Shown here one piece after another: positions 24,007 through 31,600 of a stretch of DNA of 64,000 bases. The DNA is from Synechococcus sp. HK05. GTDB lineage: Bacteria > Cyanobacteriota > Cyanobacteriia > PCC-6307 > Cyanobiaceae. Made by a program: the position numbers and the translations under genes. How positions within the stretch are numbered: the first letter of the stretch is position 1; the number at the start of each line of letters is the position of its first letter. The notes under the pieces are model-generated. The model had not been told where the DNA came from. It was given only the letters and a program-made list of their open reading frames with translations, and did not search any database. The stretch lies in NCBI RefSeq assembly GCF_019104765.1, contig NZ_JAHRXJ010000010.1, forward strand, positions 62,001-126,000. The letters run 5' to 3'.

Positions 24007-24450
24007 ATGCCACAAGCGATGAGCTTCGTGCACCCCCTGTTGATGTGGGTTCTCCTGGGTTTGATGCTTTATTCGGGCTACATGGGTTTTCAGGCCAGCC
24101 GAATTCGCGGCGCCGACGCCGAAACGCGCAAGCAACTGATCCCGAAACAGTTCGGCCGCCGCCATGCCGCTCTGGGCCGCTGGATCGTGATCCTCACGCT
24201 GTTGGGCAGCGCCGGCGGCATGGCTGTCACCTACGCCAACAACGGCAAGCTGATTATCGGCCCCCATCTGCTGTTGGGCCTGGCCGTGCTGGCACTGGTC
24301 ATCGCCACCGCTGCCCTGGGACCAGCGCTGCAGAAAGGCCAGGACTGGGCTCGTGGTGCACATCTGAGCCTCAATGGCTTGATTGTGTTGCTGTTTGGTT
24401 GGCAGGCCATTACGGGCGTTGCCATCGTGAACAAGTTGCTGAGTGCCTGA
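24007..24450 (+). CDS. DUF4079 membrane protein (cytochrome b561-like)
   Basis: A 147-residue protein with four hydrophobic helices and His in or near several of them (FVHPLLMW, GRRHAALGRW, IGPHLLLGL, GAHLSLNG). The arrangement is that of cyanobacterial DUF4079 proteins, thought to bind heme b like cytochrome b561. It begins 22 bases after the psbA terminator and is followed at once by a c-type heme protein, suggesting a membrane electron-transfer pair. Confidence 0.75.
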   Translation: MPQAMSFVHPLLMWVLLGLMLYSGYMGFQASRIRGADAETRKQLIPKQFGRRHAALGRWIVILTLLGSAGGMAVTYANNGKLIIGPHLLLGLAVLALVIATAALGPALQKGQDWARGAHLSLNGLIVLLFGWQAITGVAIVNKLLSA

Positions 24451-24451
24451 G

Positions 24452-25102
24452 ATGAAAGCCCTTCAACTCACGTCGCGCGCGCATCGCCTGTTCCTCAAGG
24501 TTCTGGGCTCGCTGATCGCGCTGCTGCTTCTGGCCTCGCATCCCCTCTCGGCCATGGCCGCCGGCGGCGAAGCCCCTGTGGATCCGGCGGTGCTGGCCAG
24601 GGCGGTGGATCAGATGGAGCAGCTCGATCGGATGCGCATCTCACTGGCCTCAACGCTGGAGAGCAGCACGGAGGAGCCCACCATGGACACCATGCGCGAG
24701 GTCTGCATGCCCGTGGGCAAGCGCGCCATGGCCATCGGCCAGGAGAACGGCTGGACCGTGCGGCAGGTGGCCAGCAAATACCGCAACCCTGACCACGCCC
24801 CCGCCGGTGCGCAGGAAACCGAGGTGATTGATCTGTTGGCCAAGCACCCCGAGATCAACGGACTCTGGGAGCCGGCCACCGCTGAGCAGGGAGCCGGCGT
24901 GAACTACTACCGCCGCATCGATGTGCAGGCCAGCTGCCTGGCCTGTCATGGCAGCAAGGACAGCCGTCCAGCCTTCATCAAAGACAAGTACGGCGACAGC
25001 GATCGCGCCTTCAACTTCAAGCCCGGTGATCTGCGCGGCATGTACGCCGTTCACATCCCCGAGGTGCAGGCCGCCCTGGCGGCACAGAGTCCCGCCGGCT
25101 GA
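24452..25102 (+). CDS. DUF3365 (Tll0287-like) c-type heme protein
   Basis: A 216-residue protein with a hydrophobic signal or anchor (about 13-36) and a CLACH heme c attachment motif (Cys162, Cys165, His166) in a DUF3365/Tll0287-like fold (MREVCMPVGK, RNPDHAPAGAQE, FKPGDLRGMYAV). Exported, probably lumenal or periplasmic; the family is linked to redox sensing. The start codon follows the DUF4079 stop by one base, so the two are co-translated. ATG is preferred over GTG 24443. Confidence 0.8.
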   Translation: MKALQLTSRAHRLFLKVLGSLIALLLLASHPLSAMAAGGEAPVDPAVLARAVDQMEQLDRMRISLASTLESSTEEPTMDTMREVCMPVGKRAMAIGQENGWTVRQVASKYRNPDHAPAGAQETEVIDLLAKHPEINGLWEPATAEQGAGVNYYRRIDVQASCLACHGSKDSRPAFIKDKYGDSDRAFNFKPGDLRGMYAVHIPEVQAALAAQSPAG

Positions 25103-25201
25103 GCGTGTGCCGATGAGCGCATCGCCTGCGCTCACCCTGGTGGGTTTGCTTGTGGTGGTGCGAACGATCCTCAGCGCGGATGGGCCGGCCAGGGCGCAAG
25201 C

Positions 25202-26008
25202 TCACCGATAACCATCCGATCCCGCGAGATCCAAGCTGAACACCTTGATCAGATCCTGAACCTCCCGGGCAGCGAAAACATGCAGGAAGTGGCCGCTGTT
25301 CGGGATGATCTGAATCACGGCATCCGGTCTGGCCTGGCGCAATGCCGCAACCGGTAGTCGTCCCGGATCGCCGGCCAGCGCCAACAGCGGGCAGCGGAGC
25401 TGCTCCAGCGCTGCAGCGGTTGGCCATTGCACGTAGCCGCCGAGGGTCGCGGCGGCCTCCACCACCGGGGAGTGCGCCATGCGCCGCTCGATCAGCGCTC
25501 GGGCGGCTCCCTGTTCTCTGGGATGAAAGAAGTGATCGGTGCGGTTGGGCTGATCCAGGATCCAGGCAGCCTGCGCAGGCAGGCGTCCCTCACGGACGGC
25601 ACGGGCGACCCAGTTGCCCATCCGCTGCAGGGCCTCCACCCGGCGCTGTGGTGGCATCGGCACACTGGAATCCAGCAACACCAGGCCTTGGGCTGCGATA
25701 GCGGGATCAGCCGCCAACAGGCAGGCGAGGGCGCCGCCCATGGAGTGACCGATCAGAAGCGAGCCCGCAAAGCCGGCCTGCAGGATGGCGTGGCGCACGT
25801 GCTGATGAATCTGGTTGGCCACCTGCGCCATGGCCACGTCCATCGCCGGGCCGTGCTCCTGAGGCCAGGCCTCAAGCTCCATCGAGCCCGGGGCCGGCAT
25901 CCAGCTGGGTGCCAACAGCGGGCCTGACAAAGCGGGCTTCAGGTGCTCCGCCTCGTCGCCATGACCGCACCAGCCATGCAAGAAGACGGCGGGCAGCGCT
26001 GCCCTCAT
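25202..26008 (-). CDS. Alpha/beta hydrolase
   Basis: A 268-residue alpha/beta-fold hydrolase: FLHGWCGHG oxyanion region, nucleophile elbow IGHSMGGALA, a late Asp in LLALAGDPG and the catalytic His in NSGHFLHVF. The substrate is unknown. ATG 26008 overlaps the stop of the ferritin-like gene by four bases, so the two form an operon divergent from the Rieske gene. The 99 bases between the DUF3365 gene and this one hold only a possible 32-codon frame. Confidence 0.75.
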   Translation of the reverse strand: MRAALPAVFLHGWCGHGDEAEHLKPALSGPLLAPSWMPAPGSMELEAWPQEHGPAMDVAMAQVANQIHQHVRHAILQAGFAGSLLIGHSMGGALACLLAADPAIAAQGLVLLDSSVPMPPQRRVEALQRMGNWVARAVREGRLPAQAAWILDQPNRTDHFFHPREQGAARALIERRMAHSPVVEAAATLGGYVQWPTAAALEQLRCPLLALAGDPGRLPVAALRQARPDAVIQIIPNSGHFLHVFAAREVQDLIKVFSLDLAGSDGYR

Positions 26009-26532
26009 GGCGTCCACAGCCAATCTTGATGAGACCGGGCTACGCAACGACGAGGGGGTGCGGAGGCTGGTCGGGATGGCCCATCCGGGCAACCTCCGCC
26101 CTGCGTGTTAAGGCACTGTCCGCAGCGCTCGTAGGCCGGCAGGTAGCGCGCTTCGCTGGCCTCGATCTGGTCACGCAAGGCAGCCTGCAGCTCCTCGTCC
26201 TGCACAAGCGACACCAGCTGGCGAACGCGCCGCAAACGCGAACGCTCCTGCTCACTGGCCTGGTTACAGGCCTCCGCTAATGAGTCCGACGCCTGGATCG
26301 GCTCGCCCCTGGGGACGGGAGGCACGGGCAGACCGCACCGGACAAACAAACGCCAAAAGCCATGAACCCGCCTCCGCTCTCCAGCGCGGATCCGGGTGAA
26401 GGGACGCACCTCGCCGTGCTCGCGAATCAGCTGGTCACAACTGGCCCAGCTCTGATGAGCCAGGTCAAGAGCTGCCTGGAGAGCCTCGACCTCCCGAGGC
26501 GAAAGAGCGCTCACACGCACCACCACGATCAA
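26005..26532 (-). CDS. Ferritin-like (DUF2202-like) protein with degenerate metal site
   Basis: A 175-residue protein with paired helices resembling DUF2202 ferritin-like domains: a long helix (about 10-40), [20 protein letters not shown] where the family usually has E-x2-H, and [15 protein letters not shown] where another E-x2-H-type site is expected. Both His are replaced (Arg and Tyr), so canonical diiron binding is doubtful. The Cys-rich end (CGQC, GGGC) may bind metal instead. TTG 26532 opens the frame, but several GTG codons follow, so the start is uncertain. It is divergent from the Rieske gene with 44 bases between. Confidence 0.5.
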   Translation of the reverse strand: MIVVVRVSALSPREVEALQAALDLAHQSWASCDQLIREHGEVRPFTRIRAGERRRVHGFWRLFVRCGLPVPPVPRGEPIQASDSLAEACNQASEQERSRLRRVRQLVSLVQDEELQAALRDQIEASEARYLPAYERCGQCLNTQGGGCPDGPSRPASAPPRRCVARSHQDWLWTP

Positions 26533-26545
26533 CCCTCCTATGCTT

Positions 26546-26565
26546 GGATCACGAAATCATTATAC
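26546..26565 (+). promoter_or_regulatory. Putative promoter of the Rieske gene
   Basis: GGATCACGA (26546-26554), AATCA, TTATAC (26560-26565), 11 bases before the Rieske ATG, which leaves a very short leader. The nine-base block and its five-base spacing to TTATA are the same as at the hemerythrin operon (15904-15923). Confidence 0.45.
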
Positions 26566-26576
26566 GAGGACCTTCC

Positions 26577-27134
26577 ATGTCCGATGTCGGTTCCTTCGGT
26601 CACGCCGGGACGGGTGATGCTCCGGATCTCTCGCGCCGTCAGTTGCTCAACCTGCTCACCTTCGGAGCCGTGAGCGGCGTGGCCGTCGGCGCGCTCTATC
26701 CCGTGGCCCGCTTTTTCACTCCTCCCAAACCCCAGGCGGGCCTAGGTGGCGTTCTGGCGCGCGATGAACTGGGCAACCCAATCAATGCCAGCGGCTGGCT
26801 GAGTGCGCATCCACAGGGTGATCGCAGCCTGGTGCAGGGTCTCAAGGGCGACCCCACCTACCTGATCGTCACCGGCGATGAGGCAATCGGCAGCTATGGC
26901 ATCAATGCCATCTGCACCCACCTGGGCTGCGTCGTGCCCTGGTATGCAGCGGCGGGCAAGTTCATCTGCCCCTGCCATGGCAGTCAATACGACGATGCCG
27001 GCAAGGTGGTGCGCGGACCGGCACCGCTCTCACTGGAGCTGGCCCATGTGGAGGTGGTCGACGACCAGGTAGCCCTCACCCCCTGGACCGAGACCGACTT
27101 CCGCGACGGTTCCCAGCCCTGGTGGGCGCGCTAA
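26577..27134 (+). CDS. petC: Rieske iron-sulfur protein (second PetC type)
   Basis: A 185-residue Rieske protein of the cytochrome b6f type. An N-terminal twin-Arg anchor ([12 protein letters not shown], then a hydrophobic helix to about 45) is followed by the [2Fe-2S] motifs CTHLGC (Cys113, His115, Cys118) and CPCHGSQYD (Cys131, Cys133, His134). It passes electrons from plastoquinol to plastocyanin or cytochrome c6. petA is not beside it, as would be expected for the main petC, so this is probably an accessory copy (PetC2-like). Its promoter resembles that of the hemerythrin-acsF operon. Confidence 0.9.
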   Translation: MSDVGSFGHAGTGDAPDLSRRQLLNLLTFGAVSGVAVGALYPVARFFTPPKPQAGLGGVLARDELGNPINASGWLSAHPQGDRSLVQGLKGDPTYLIVTGDEAIGSYGINAICTHLGCVVPWYAAAGKFICPCHGSQYDDAGKVVRGPAPLSLELAHVEVVDDQVALTPWTETDFRDGSQPWWAR

Positions 27135-27385
27135 TCAGCGCTGCGCACACCCAGTGAACGGCGATAGCGCTGATTGCACGCCAACCAGTAACCCGGCTCA
27201 CTCCCCAGCACGCGATGCAACACCGCATCGAGCCGGGGGGTGATGCCACGCCGGTTGCTGATCACCCGATTGATGGTGGTCATGCTCACGCCGCAGAGCA
27301 GCGCGAGCTTCGCCTGACTCCAGCCTCTGCGCTCGAGCTCAGCCCGGAGCAGCTCACCGGGCGAGGGGACACGTTCCGAGGTCAA
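27131..27385 (-). CDS. HigA-type XRE antitoxin-like regulator, orphan
   Basis: An 84-residue helix-turn-helix protein with the HigA/VapI layout: [40 protein letters not shown] and [13 protein letters not shown]. Such proteins neutralise HigB toxins and repress their own operon. No toxin-sized frame is adjacent, so this is an orphan or a stand-alone regulator. Its 3' end overlaps the Rieske stop by four bases. Confidence 0.75.
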   Translation of the reverse strand: MTSERVPSPGELLRAELERRGWSQAKLALLCGVSMTTINRVISNRRGITPRLDAVLHRVLGSEPGYWLACNQRYRRSLGVRSAD

Positions 27386-27461
27386 GGGCCTGGGGCCAGC
27401 AGCGCTGATCCTTTCATAACACTTCCATGATCAGCGGACACCGACATACAACACCAGTGGA

Positions 27462-27623
27462 TCAAGAGGCTGCCCCTTCGATCGGCACCGGGCCGAACAG
27501 GCGATCCGAGAACTTCACATACCAGGCTGCGGCCTGCACCTGCACGATGCAAGCCAGGGCGATCACCAGCGCGATCTCCGAACCTTGGGGCCCGAACGCC
27601 GCCACCACCAGCGAGGTCGACAC
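27462..27623 (-). pseudogene. Possible remnant of a membrane transporter
   Basis: A 53-codon frame from GTG 27623 reads as one good hydrophobic helix (IALVIALACIVQVQAAAW) followed by YVKFSDRLFGPVP. It resembles a piece of a major-facilitator-type protein, with the short DR-FG loop between helices, but is far too short. It lies in the 283-base gap between the antitoxin-like gene and pdxH, which otherwise shows no gene. It may equally be a genuine small protein; evidence is weak. Confidence 0.25.
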
Positions 27624-27668
27624 GGACTGTTGCTATCACAATAGTGTTGTGCGCAATCGCTGACGGCC

Positions 27669-28352
27669 GTGTCTTCCTCGCCCGCCGACAAGACCACCGA
27701 CCCGGCCCACCTACGCAGGAGCTACGGGCTCGCGGGCCTGCACCGCCGAGATCTCCCCAGCGACCCTACGGAGCTGTTCCAGCGCTGGTTCAACGAAGCC
27801 CTGGCTGCAGACATCCTGGAGCCCAACGCCATGGTTCTGAGCTGCTGCGCTGGCGATCAGCCCAGCAGCCGCACGGTGCTACTCAAGGCGTTTGACGCCC
27901 GCGGACTGGTGTTCTTCACCAACACCCGCAGCCGCAAGGCGCTCGAGATCGCCGCCAACGCCCGGGTGAGCCTGCTGCTTCCCTGGTATGCCCTCGAACG
28001 CCAACTGAGCATCGAAGGAACAGCCACACCGATCAGCGCCACCGAGGCCTTCGCCTACTTCCGCTCAAGGCCGCGGGGCTCCCAGATCGGAGCCTGGGTG
28101 TCGCAACAGAGCAGGGTGATCAGCTCCCGCGCCCTGCTGGATGCGCAGTGGCAGGCCATGCAGGAGCGCTTCCGCCAGGGAGAGATCCCCCTGCCGCCGA
28201 CCTGGGGCGGCTATCGGGTGGAGCCCACACGCTTTGAGTTCTGGCAGGGACGGCCCAACCGCCTGCACGATCGCTTCTGTTATCAACGCGATCCCAGCTG
28301 CGACCACACCAGCCCGCATCCCAACTGGCGGCTCGAGCGACTCGCACCCTAA
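27669..28352 (+). CDS. pdxH: Pyridoxamine/pyridoxine 5'-phosphate oxidase
   Basis: A 227-residue FMN enzyme that oxidises PNP or PMP to pyridoxal 5'-phosphate with O2. Family landmarks: YGLAGL at the start, PSSRTVLLKAFDARGLVFFTNT, the LLLPWYALERQLSIEG strand, SRPRGSQIGAWVSQQS and the C-terminal PNRLHDRFCY followed by WRLERLAP. GTG 27669 starts it; length is as expected. The upstream 40 bases contain TATCACAATAGTG, a partial dyad. Confidence 0.92.
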   Translation: MSSSPADKTTDPAHLRRSYGLAGLHRRDLPSDPTELFQRWFNEALAADILEPNAMVLSCCAGDQPSSRTVLLKAFDARGLVFFTNTRSRKALEIAANARVSLLLPWYALERQLSIEGTATPISATEAFAYFRSRPRGSQIGAWVSQQSRVISSRALLDAQWQAMQERFRQGEIPLPPTWGGYRVEPTRFEFWQGRPNRLHDRFCYQRDPSCDHTSPHPNWRLERLAP

Positions 28353-28469
28353 CGACCAACCACCATCCATAGCGCCACACCAGATCGCAGCACAGCAGAT
28401 CTGGCGGAACAGGTTTATCTTGCGATCAACTCAGGGATTCAGCACACCCTCAAACGCAAAAGCATCAGC

Positions 28470-28841
28470 ATGCGTGAACTCCTCCAGACGGTGCGATCAG
28501 GGCTGCGACAACGCCTCCAAGCAGGCCTCGATGCACCACCCGAGCCAGCTCCGTTCGTTTATGTAACCGCCATTCGCTCGGATGCCGGCCTGACTCGCTC
28601 ACTAGCGGGGATCACACTAATTTCGCGGGCGATGGGCTTCGATCGCGAGGCTGAAACCCTCTTCTCCAGCGACGCCTGCAGCGCCACCTATCACGCTCAA
28701 CACAACAGCAAGCCCGTCGCTCTTGCCGTTGAGGTCTGCCCGCCGCGCCAGACCGTGTCGATCGCCGTGACCGGACACGACGATGGCGACACCTATGCCC
28801 TGTTTCTGGAGGCGGACACACGCCTATTTGGAGCCTGCTGA
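28470..28841 (+). CDS. Hypothetical protein
   Basis: A 123-residue soluble protein (MRELLQTVRSGLRQRLQAGLDAPPE...) with an amphipathic start, a VYVTAIRSD strand, DACSATYHAQ and a C-terminal FLEADTRLFGAC. Three Cys are present. No family is recognised. A 117-base non-coding stretch precedes it; that leader contains no clear motif apart from a TTGCGA half-site near 28425. Codon use is typical of the region, so it is probably real. Confidence 0.5.
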   Translation: MRELLQTVRSGLRQRLQAGLDAPPEPAPFVYVTAIRSDAGLTRSLAGITLISRAMGFDREAETLFSSDACSATYHAQHNSKPVALAVEVCPPRQTVSIAVTGHDDGDTYALFLEADTRLFGAC

Positions 28842-28859
28842 GCGGAGCTCCTGATGGCT

Positions 28860-29198
28860 TCAGGCCGCCTTGAACTGCTGCAGCTGCGCTTCCAGCCGCT
28901 GCTTCAGGCGCCCTTGCACCAGCGCACACAGCTCATCCACGAGATCGCCCTCCGCCTGCCAAATCGTGCGGGCCCCATCGCGCTCGCAACGCACCAAGCC
29001 AGCCCGTTGCAACTGACCCAGCTGCCGGCTGATGTGCGACTGAGAAAAGCCGGTGGCCTCGATCAGGGAGGCCACATCGATCGGCCCCTGCTTGAGATAG
29101 CAGAGCAGCTGCAACCTGGCCGGCTCGCTCAGGATCCGGAAGAACTGGCTGTACTCCTCAAGCAGCTGAGGAGACGGCATGGACCCCGCGGCAGCCAT
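28860..29198 (-). CDS. ArsR-family regulator, SqrR/BigR-like persulfide sensor candidate
   Basis: A 112-residue winged-helix repressor: RILSEPARLQLLCYLKQG, the recognition-helix region TGFSQSHISRQLGQL, then the wing AGLVRCERDGARTIW. Cys33, in the LLCYL helix, and Cys91, in the C-terminal helix, match the two-cysteine arrangement of SqrR/BigR/YgaV repressors, which form a disulfide or polysulfide bridge in the presence of reactive sulfur. Cys71 is extra. Sites resembling its operator occur before its own gene and before the persulfide dioxygenase. ATG 29180 is an alternative start. Confidence 0.75.
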   Translation of the reverse strand: MAAAGSMPSPQLLEEYSQFFRILSEPARLQLLCYLKQGPIDVASLIEATGFSQSHISRQLGQLQRAGLVRCERDGARTIWQAEGDLVDELCALVQGRLKQRLEAQLQQFKAA

Positions 29199-29218
29199 GA
29201 CGATCACCTATGACGATA
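29197..29218. promoter_or_regulatory. Candidate ArsR operator (ATGACGAT repeats)
   Basis: ATGACGAT occurs twice (29197-29204 and 29210-29217), 13 bases apart, at the divergent start of the ArsR and methyltransferase genes. The second copy lies within TATGACGATA (29209-29218), the exact reverse complement of TATCGTCATA at 29881-29890 before the persulfide dioxygenase gene. Confidence 0.5.
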
Positions 29219-29226
29219 GAAGCATT

Positions 29227-29844
29227 ATGCCCACATCAACGCCGATGGATCCACGCCGGTTCTGGGACAGCCGCTACGCCGAAGCGGACTGGGCCTATGG
29301 CTGCGAGCCCAACGACTTCCTCCGCGAGCAGGCACAGCAGCTGCAGGCCGGCGAGGCCCTTTGCCTGGCGGAGGGCCAGGGCCGCAATGCCGTGTATCTG
29401 GCAAGCCTCGGGCACCGCGTCACCGCGCAAGATCTCAGCCCAGTGGGCCTGGAGCGGGCCGAACAACTGGCGCATCAGCGCGGCGTCACGATCGAATGCC
29501 TCTGCTGCGACCTCAACGACCTCCAGCTCGAAGCCGAAAGCACCGACCTGGTGGTGGCGATCTGGATGCACCTGCCTGCCGACGTGCACGCCAAGGCGCT
29601 GCGCGCCCTACGCCCCGGCGGACACCTAATCCTGGAGGCCTACACCCCACGCCAGTTACCCCTCGGCACCGGCGGCCCACCAACCGCGGAGCTGCTGATC
29701 GAACCCGATCAAGTGCGCACTGAATGGCAGGGCCTCGACTGGCTGGTGCTGCGGGAACAGGAACGCTGGATCGAAGAGGGGCCCTATCACCGCGGCCAAA
29801 GCGCCGTGGTGCAGGCGGTTGGCCGCAAGCCACGGCGCAGCTGA
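29227..29844 (+). CDS. SAM-dependent methyltransferase (TehB-like)
   Basis: A 206-residue class I methyltransferase: FWDSRYAEADWAYG at the start, ALCLAEGQGRNAVYLASLGHRV as motif I, DLSPVGLERAEQLA, LVVAIWMHL at motif IV and LRPGGHLILEAYTPRQ. The pattern is close to TehB-type tellurite/thiol methyltransferases and cyanobacterial relatives. It is divergent from the ArsR gene and just upstream of the persulfide dioxygenase, so it may methylate a sulfur compound. ATG 29227 is favoured over upstream in-frame starts, which lie in the ArsR gene. Confidence 0.75.
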   Translation: MPTSTPMDPRRFWDSRYAEADWAYGCEPNDFLREQAQQLQAGEALCLAEGQGRNAVYLASLGHRVTAQDLSPVGLERAEQLAHQRGVTIECLCCDLNDLQLEAESTDLVVAIWMHLPADVHAKALRALRPGGHLILEAYTPRQLPLGTGGPPTAELLIEPDQVRTEWQGLDWLVLREQERWIEEGPYHRGQSAVVQAVGRKPRRS

Positions 29845-29880
29845 GCACAACCACCGATTGCAGCAATGGGGCTATGCGTG

Positions 29881-29901
29881 TATCGTCATACCAGTGTTTG
29901 A
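29881..29901 (+). promoter_or_regulatory. Candidate ArsR operator before persulfide dioxygenase
   Basis: TATCGTCATA (29881-29890) is followed by CCAGTGTT and TGACG (to 29903), giving a dyad CGTCA-N10-TGACG. It is 11-31 bases before the dioxygenase ATG. The ten-base block is the exact inverse of the one at the ArsR gene (29209-29218). Confidence 0.45.
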
Positions 29902-29911
29902 CGGTTCGCCC

Positions 29912-31039
29912 ATGTCTGCAACCACCGCTGCCGCCCCGCTCGTCTCTCTCGCCGCGGCGGCTGGCGGCAGCACCCTGCTGTTCCGCCAGCTGTTTGATGC
30001 CGCCACCGGCACCTTCACCTATCTCCTGGCCGACGTGCCCAGCCGCCAAGGCGTGCTGATCGACTCAGTGTTCGAGCAGCACAGCCGCGATCTCTCCCTG
30101 ATCCATGAACTGGGCATCGAGCTGGTGGCCTCGATCGACACCCACGCCCACGCTGACCATGTGACCGGCAGCTGGTTAATGCATGAAGCCACCGGCTGTG
30201 CGATCGGCCTGGCCGCCGCCGCCCGCGCCGAAAACGTGACGCAGCCCCTCCATCACGGTGACCGGGTGAGCTTCGGCAACCGCTACGTGGAGGTACGCAG
30301 CACCCCCGGCCACACCGATGGCTGCATCAGCTTCGTGCTCGACGACCAGTCGATGGCCTTCACCGGCGATGCCCTCTTGGTGCGGGGCTGCGGCCGCTGC
30401 GACTTCCAGCAGGGCAATGCCCACACCCTCTGGACCTCGATCACCGAGCAGATCTTCTCGCTGCCCGATGCCTGCCTGCTCTACCCCGGGCACGACTACA
30501 CCGGCCGCGGCGTGTCGTCGGTGGTGGAGGAAAAGGCCTTCAATGCCCGCCTCGGCGGTGCCGCCACCGAACGCGACTTCGTGGGCCACATGCAGCACAT
30601 GAAGCTCCCCCACCCCCACAAGATCGCTGAGGCCCTGCCGGGCAACATGCGCTCCGGCAAACCCCGGCAGGCCGAAGCCCGCAGCGCCTGGGCTCCGGTG
30701 CAGCGCAGCTATGCCGGCCTGCCCGAACTGGCACCGGCCTGGGTGGCGGCCCACCTGCCGGAGCTCACGATCCTGGATGTGCGCTCACCCGAAGAGCTGC
30801 AGGGCCCGGATGGCCACATCAGCGGCAGCCTCAACATCCCACTGCCGGAGCTGGAGCAGCGCCGCCAGGAGATTCCTGCCGGCAAGCCGGTGGTGGTGGT
30901 GTGCCATTCCGGCAGCCGCTCAGCCCTCGCCACCCAGCAACTGCTCAAGGAGGGCATCACCACCATCGCCAATCTGCGCGGCGGCCTGAGCCGTTGGAGC
31001 GATGAGGGCTATCCGCTGGCTGGTGCCGCCGCCCTCTGA
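29912..31039 (+). CDS. Persulfide dioxygenase (ETHE1-like) fused to rhodanese
   Basis: A 375-residue fusion. Residues 20-250 are a metallo-beta-lactamase-fold persulfide dioxygenase with HAHADH at 78-83, His134 in TPGHTDG, Asp153 in FTGDALL and His194 in YPGHDYTG; like ETHE1 it would oxidise glutathione persulfide to sulfite with one iron. Residues 280-375 are a rhodanese domain with catalytic Cys331 in VVCHSGSRS, which would move the sulfane sulfur. The fusion resembles CstB-type enzymes. It is followed by a second rhodanese, TauE and an OsmC-like protein, forming a sulfide/persulfide detoxification operon. Confidence 0.9.
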   Translation: MSATTAAAPLVSLAAAAGGSTLLFRQLFDAATGTFTYLLADVPSRQGVLIDSVFEQHSRDLSLIHELGIELVASIDTHAHADHVTGSWLMHEATGCAIGLAAAARAENVTQPLHHGDRVSFGNRYVEVRSTPGHTDGCISFVLDDQSMAFTGDALLVRGCGRCDFQQGNAHTLWTSITEQIFSLPDACLLYPGHDYTGRGVSSVVEEKAFNARLGGAATERDFVGHMQHMKLPHPHKIAEALPGNMRSGKPRQAEARSAWAPVQRSYAGLPELAPAWVAAHLPELTILDVRSPEELQGPDGHISGSLNIPLPELEQRRQEIPAGKPVVVVCHSGSRSALATQQLLKEGITTIANLRGGLSRWSDEGYPLAGAAAL

Positions 31040-31084
31040 TCCCCCACCCCAACCCTCCTAACCACTCCTGATCCCAGCCATCCG

Positions 31085-31600
31085 ATGAGCACCAGCATTT
31101 CCGCCCAAAACCTCGCCGATCAACTGGCCAGCAAGCAGATCACCGTGATCGATGTGCGCGAGCCGATGGAATACGCCAGCGGCCACATCGCCGGCAGCCT
31201 CAACGTGCCCCTCGGCCGCCTGCATCAGGCCGACCTGCCCCAGGGCCCCCTGGTGCTGGTGTGCCAGAGCGGCAACCGCAGCGCCCAGGGCCTCAACCGC
31301 CTGCTCGACCGCGGCCATCCCCATTCCGTTGTGGATCTCGCTGGTGGTATCCCCAACTGGCAGCAGGCCGGCTACCCGGTGCGCAAGCTCAAGAACGCTC
31401 CGTTGCCGCTGATGCGTCAGGTGCAGATCGCCGCTGGATCCCTGATCCTGCTGGGGCTGATTCTCAGCAACACCGTGGCCCCCGGCTGGATCGCCCTCAC
31501 CTGGTTTGTGGGCGCGGGCCTCACCTTCGCCGGGGTGAGTGGCTTCTGCGGCATGGCCCGGCTGCTCGCCGTGATGCCCTGGAACAAGGTGTCGATCTGA
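31085..31600 (+). CDS. Rhodanese with DUF2892 membrane tail
   Basis: A 171-residue protein. The N-terminal rhodanese domain (VIDVREPMEYASGHIAGSLN) has active Cys60 in VLVCQSGNRS. Two hydrophobic helices (about 113-135 and 138-160) with GFCGMARLL form the DUF2892-like tail that anchors the domain in the membrane. It transfers sulfane sulfur or delivers it across the membrane. It lies 45 bases after the fusion enzyme, and its stop overlaps the TauE start (TGATG). Confidence 0.88.
   Translation: MSTSISAQNLADQLASKQITVIDVREPMEYASGHIAGSLNVPLGRLHQADLPQGPLVLVCQSGNRSAQGLNRLLDRGHPHSVVDLAGGIPNWQQAGYPVRKLKNAPLPLMRQVQIAAGSLILLGLILSNTVAPGWIALTWFVGAGLTFAGVSGFCGMARLLAVMPWNKVSI

Noticed and set aside
25113-25211. 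A 32-codon frame with a short hydrophobic run after the DUF3365 gene
   Set aside because: No ribosome site, overlaps the end of the hydrolase gene and is too short to support alone.
28425-28440. TTGCGA half-site before the hypothetical gene at 28470
   Set aside because: The second half (TCAGGG) matches TCGCAA at only two of six bases.
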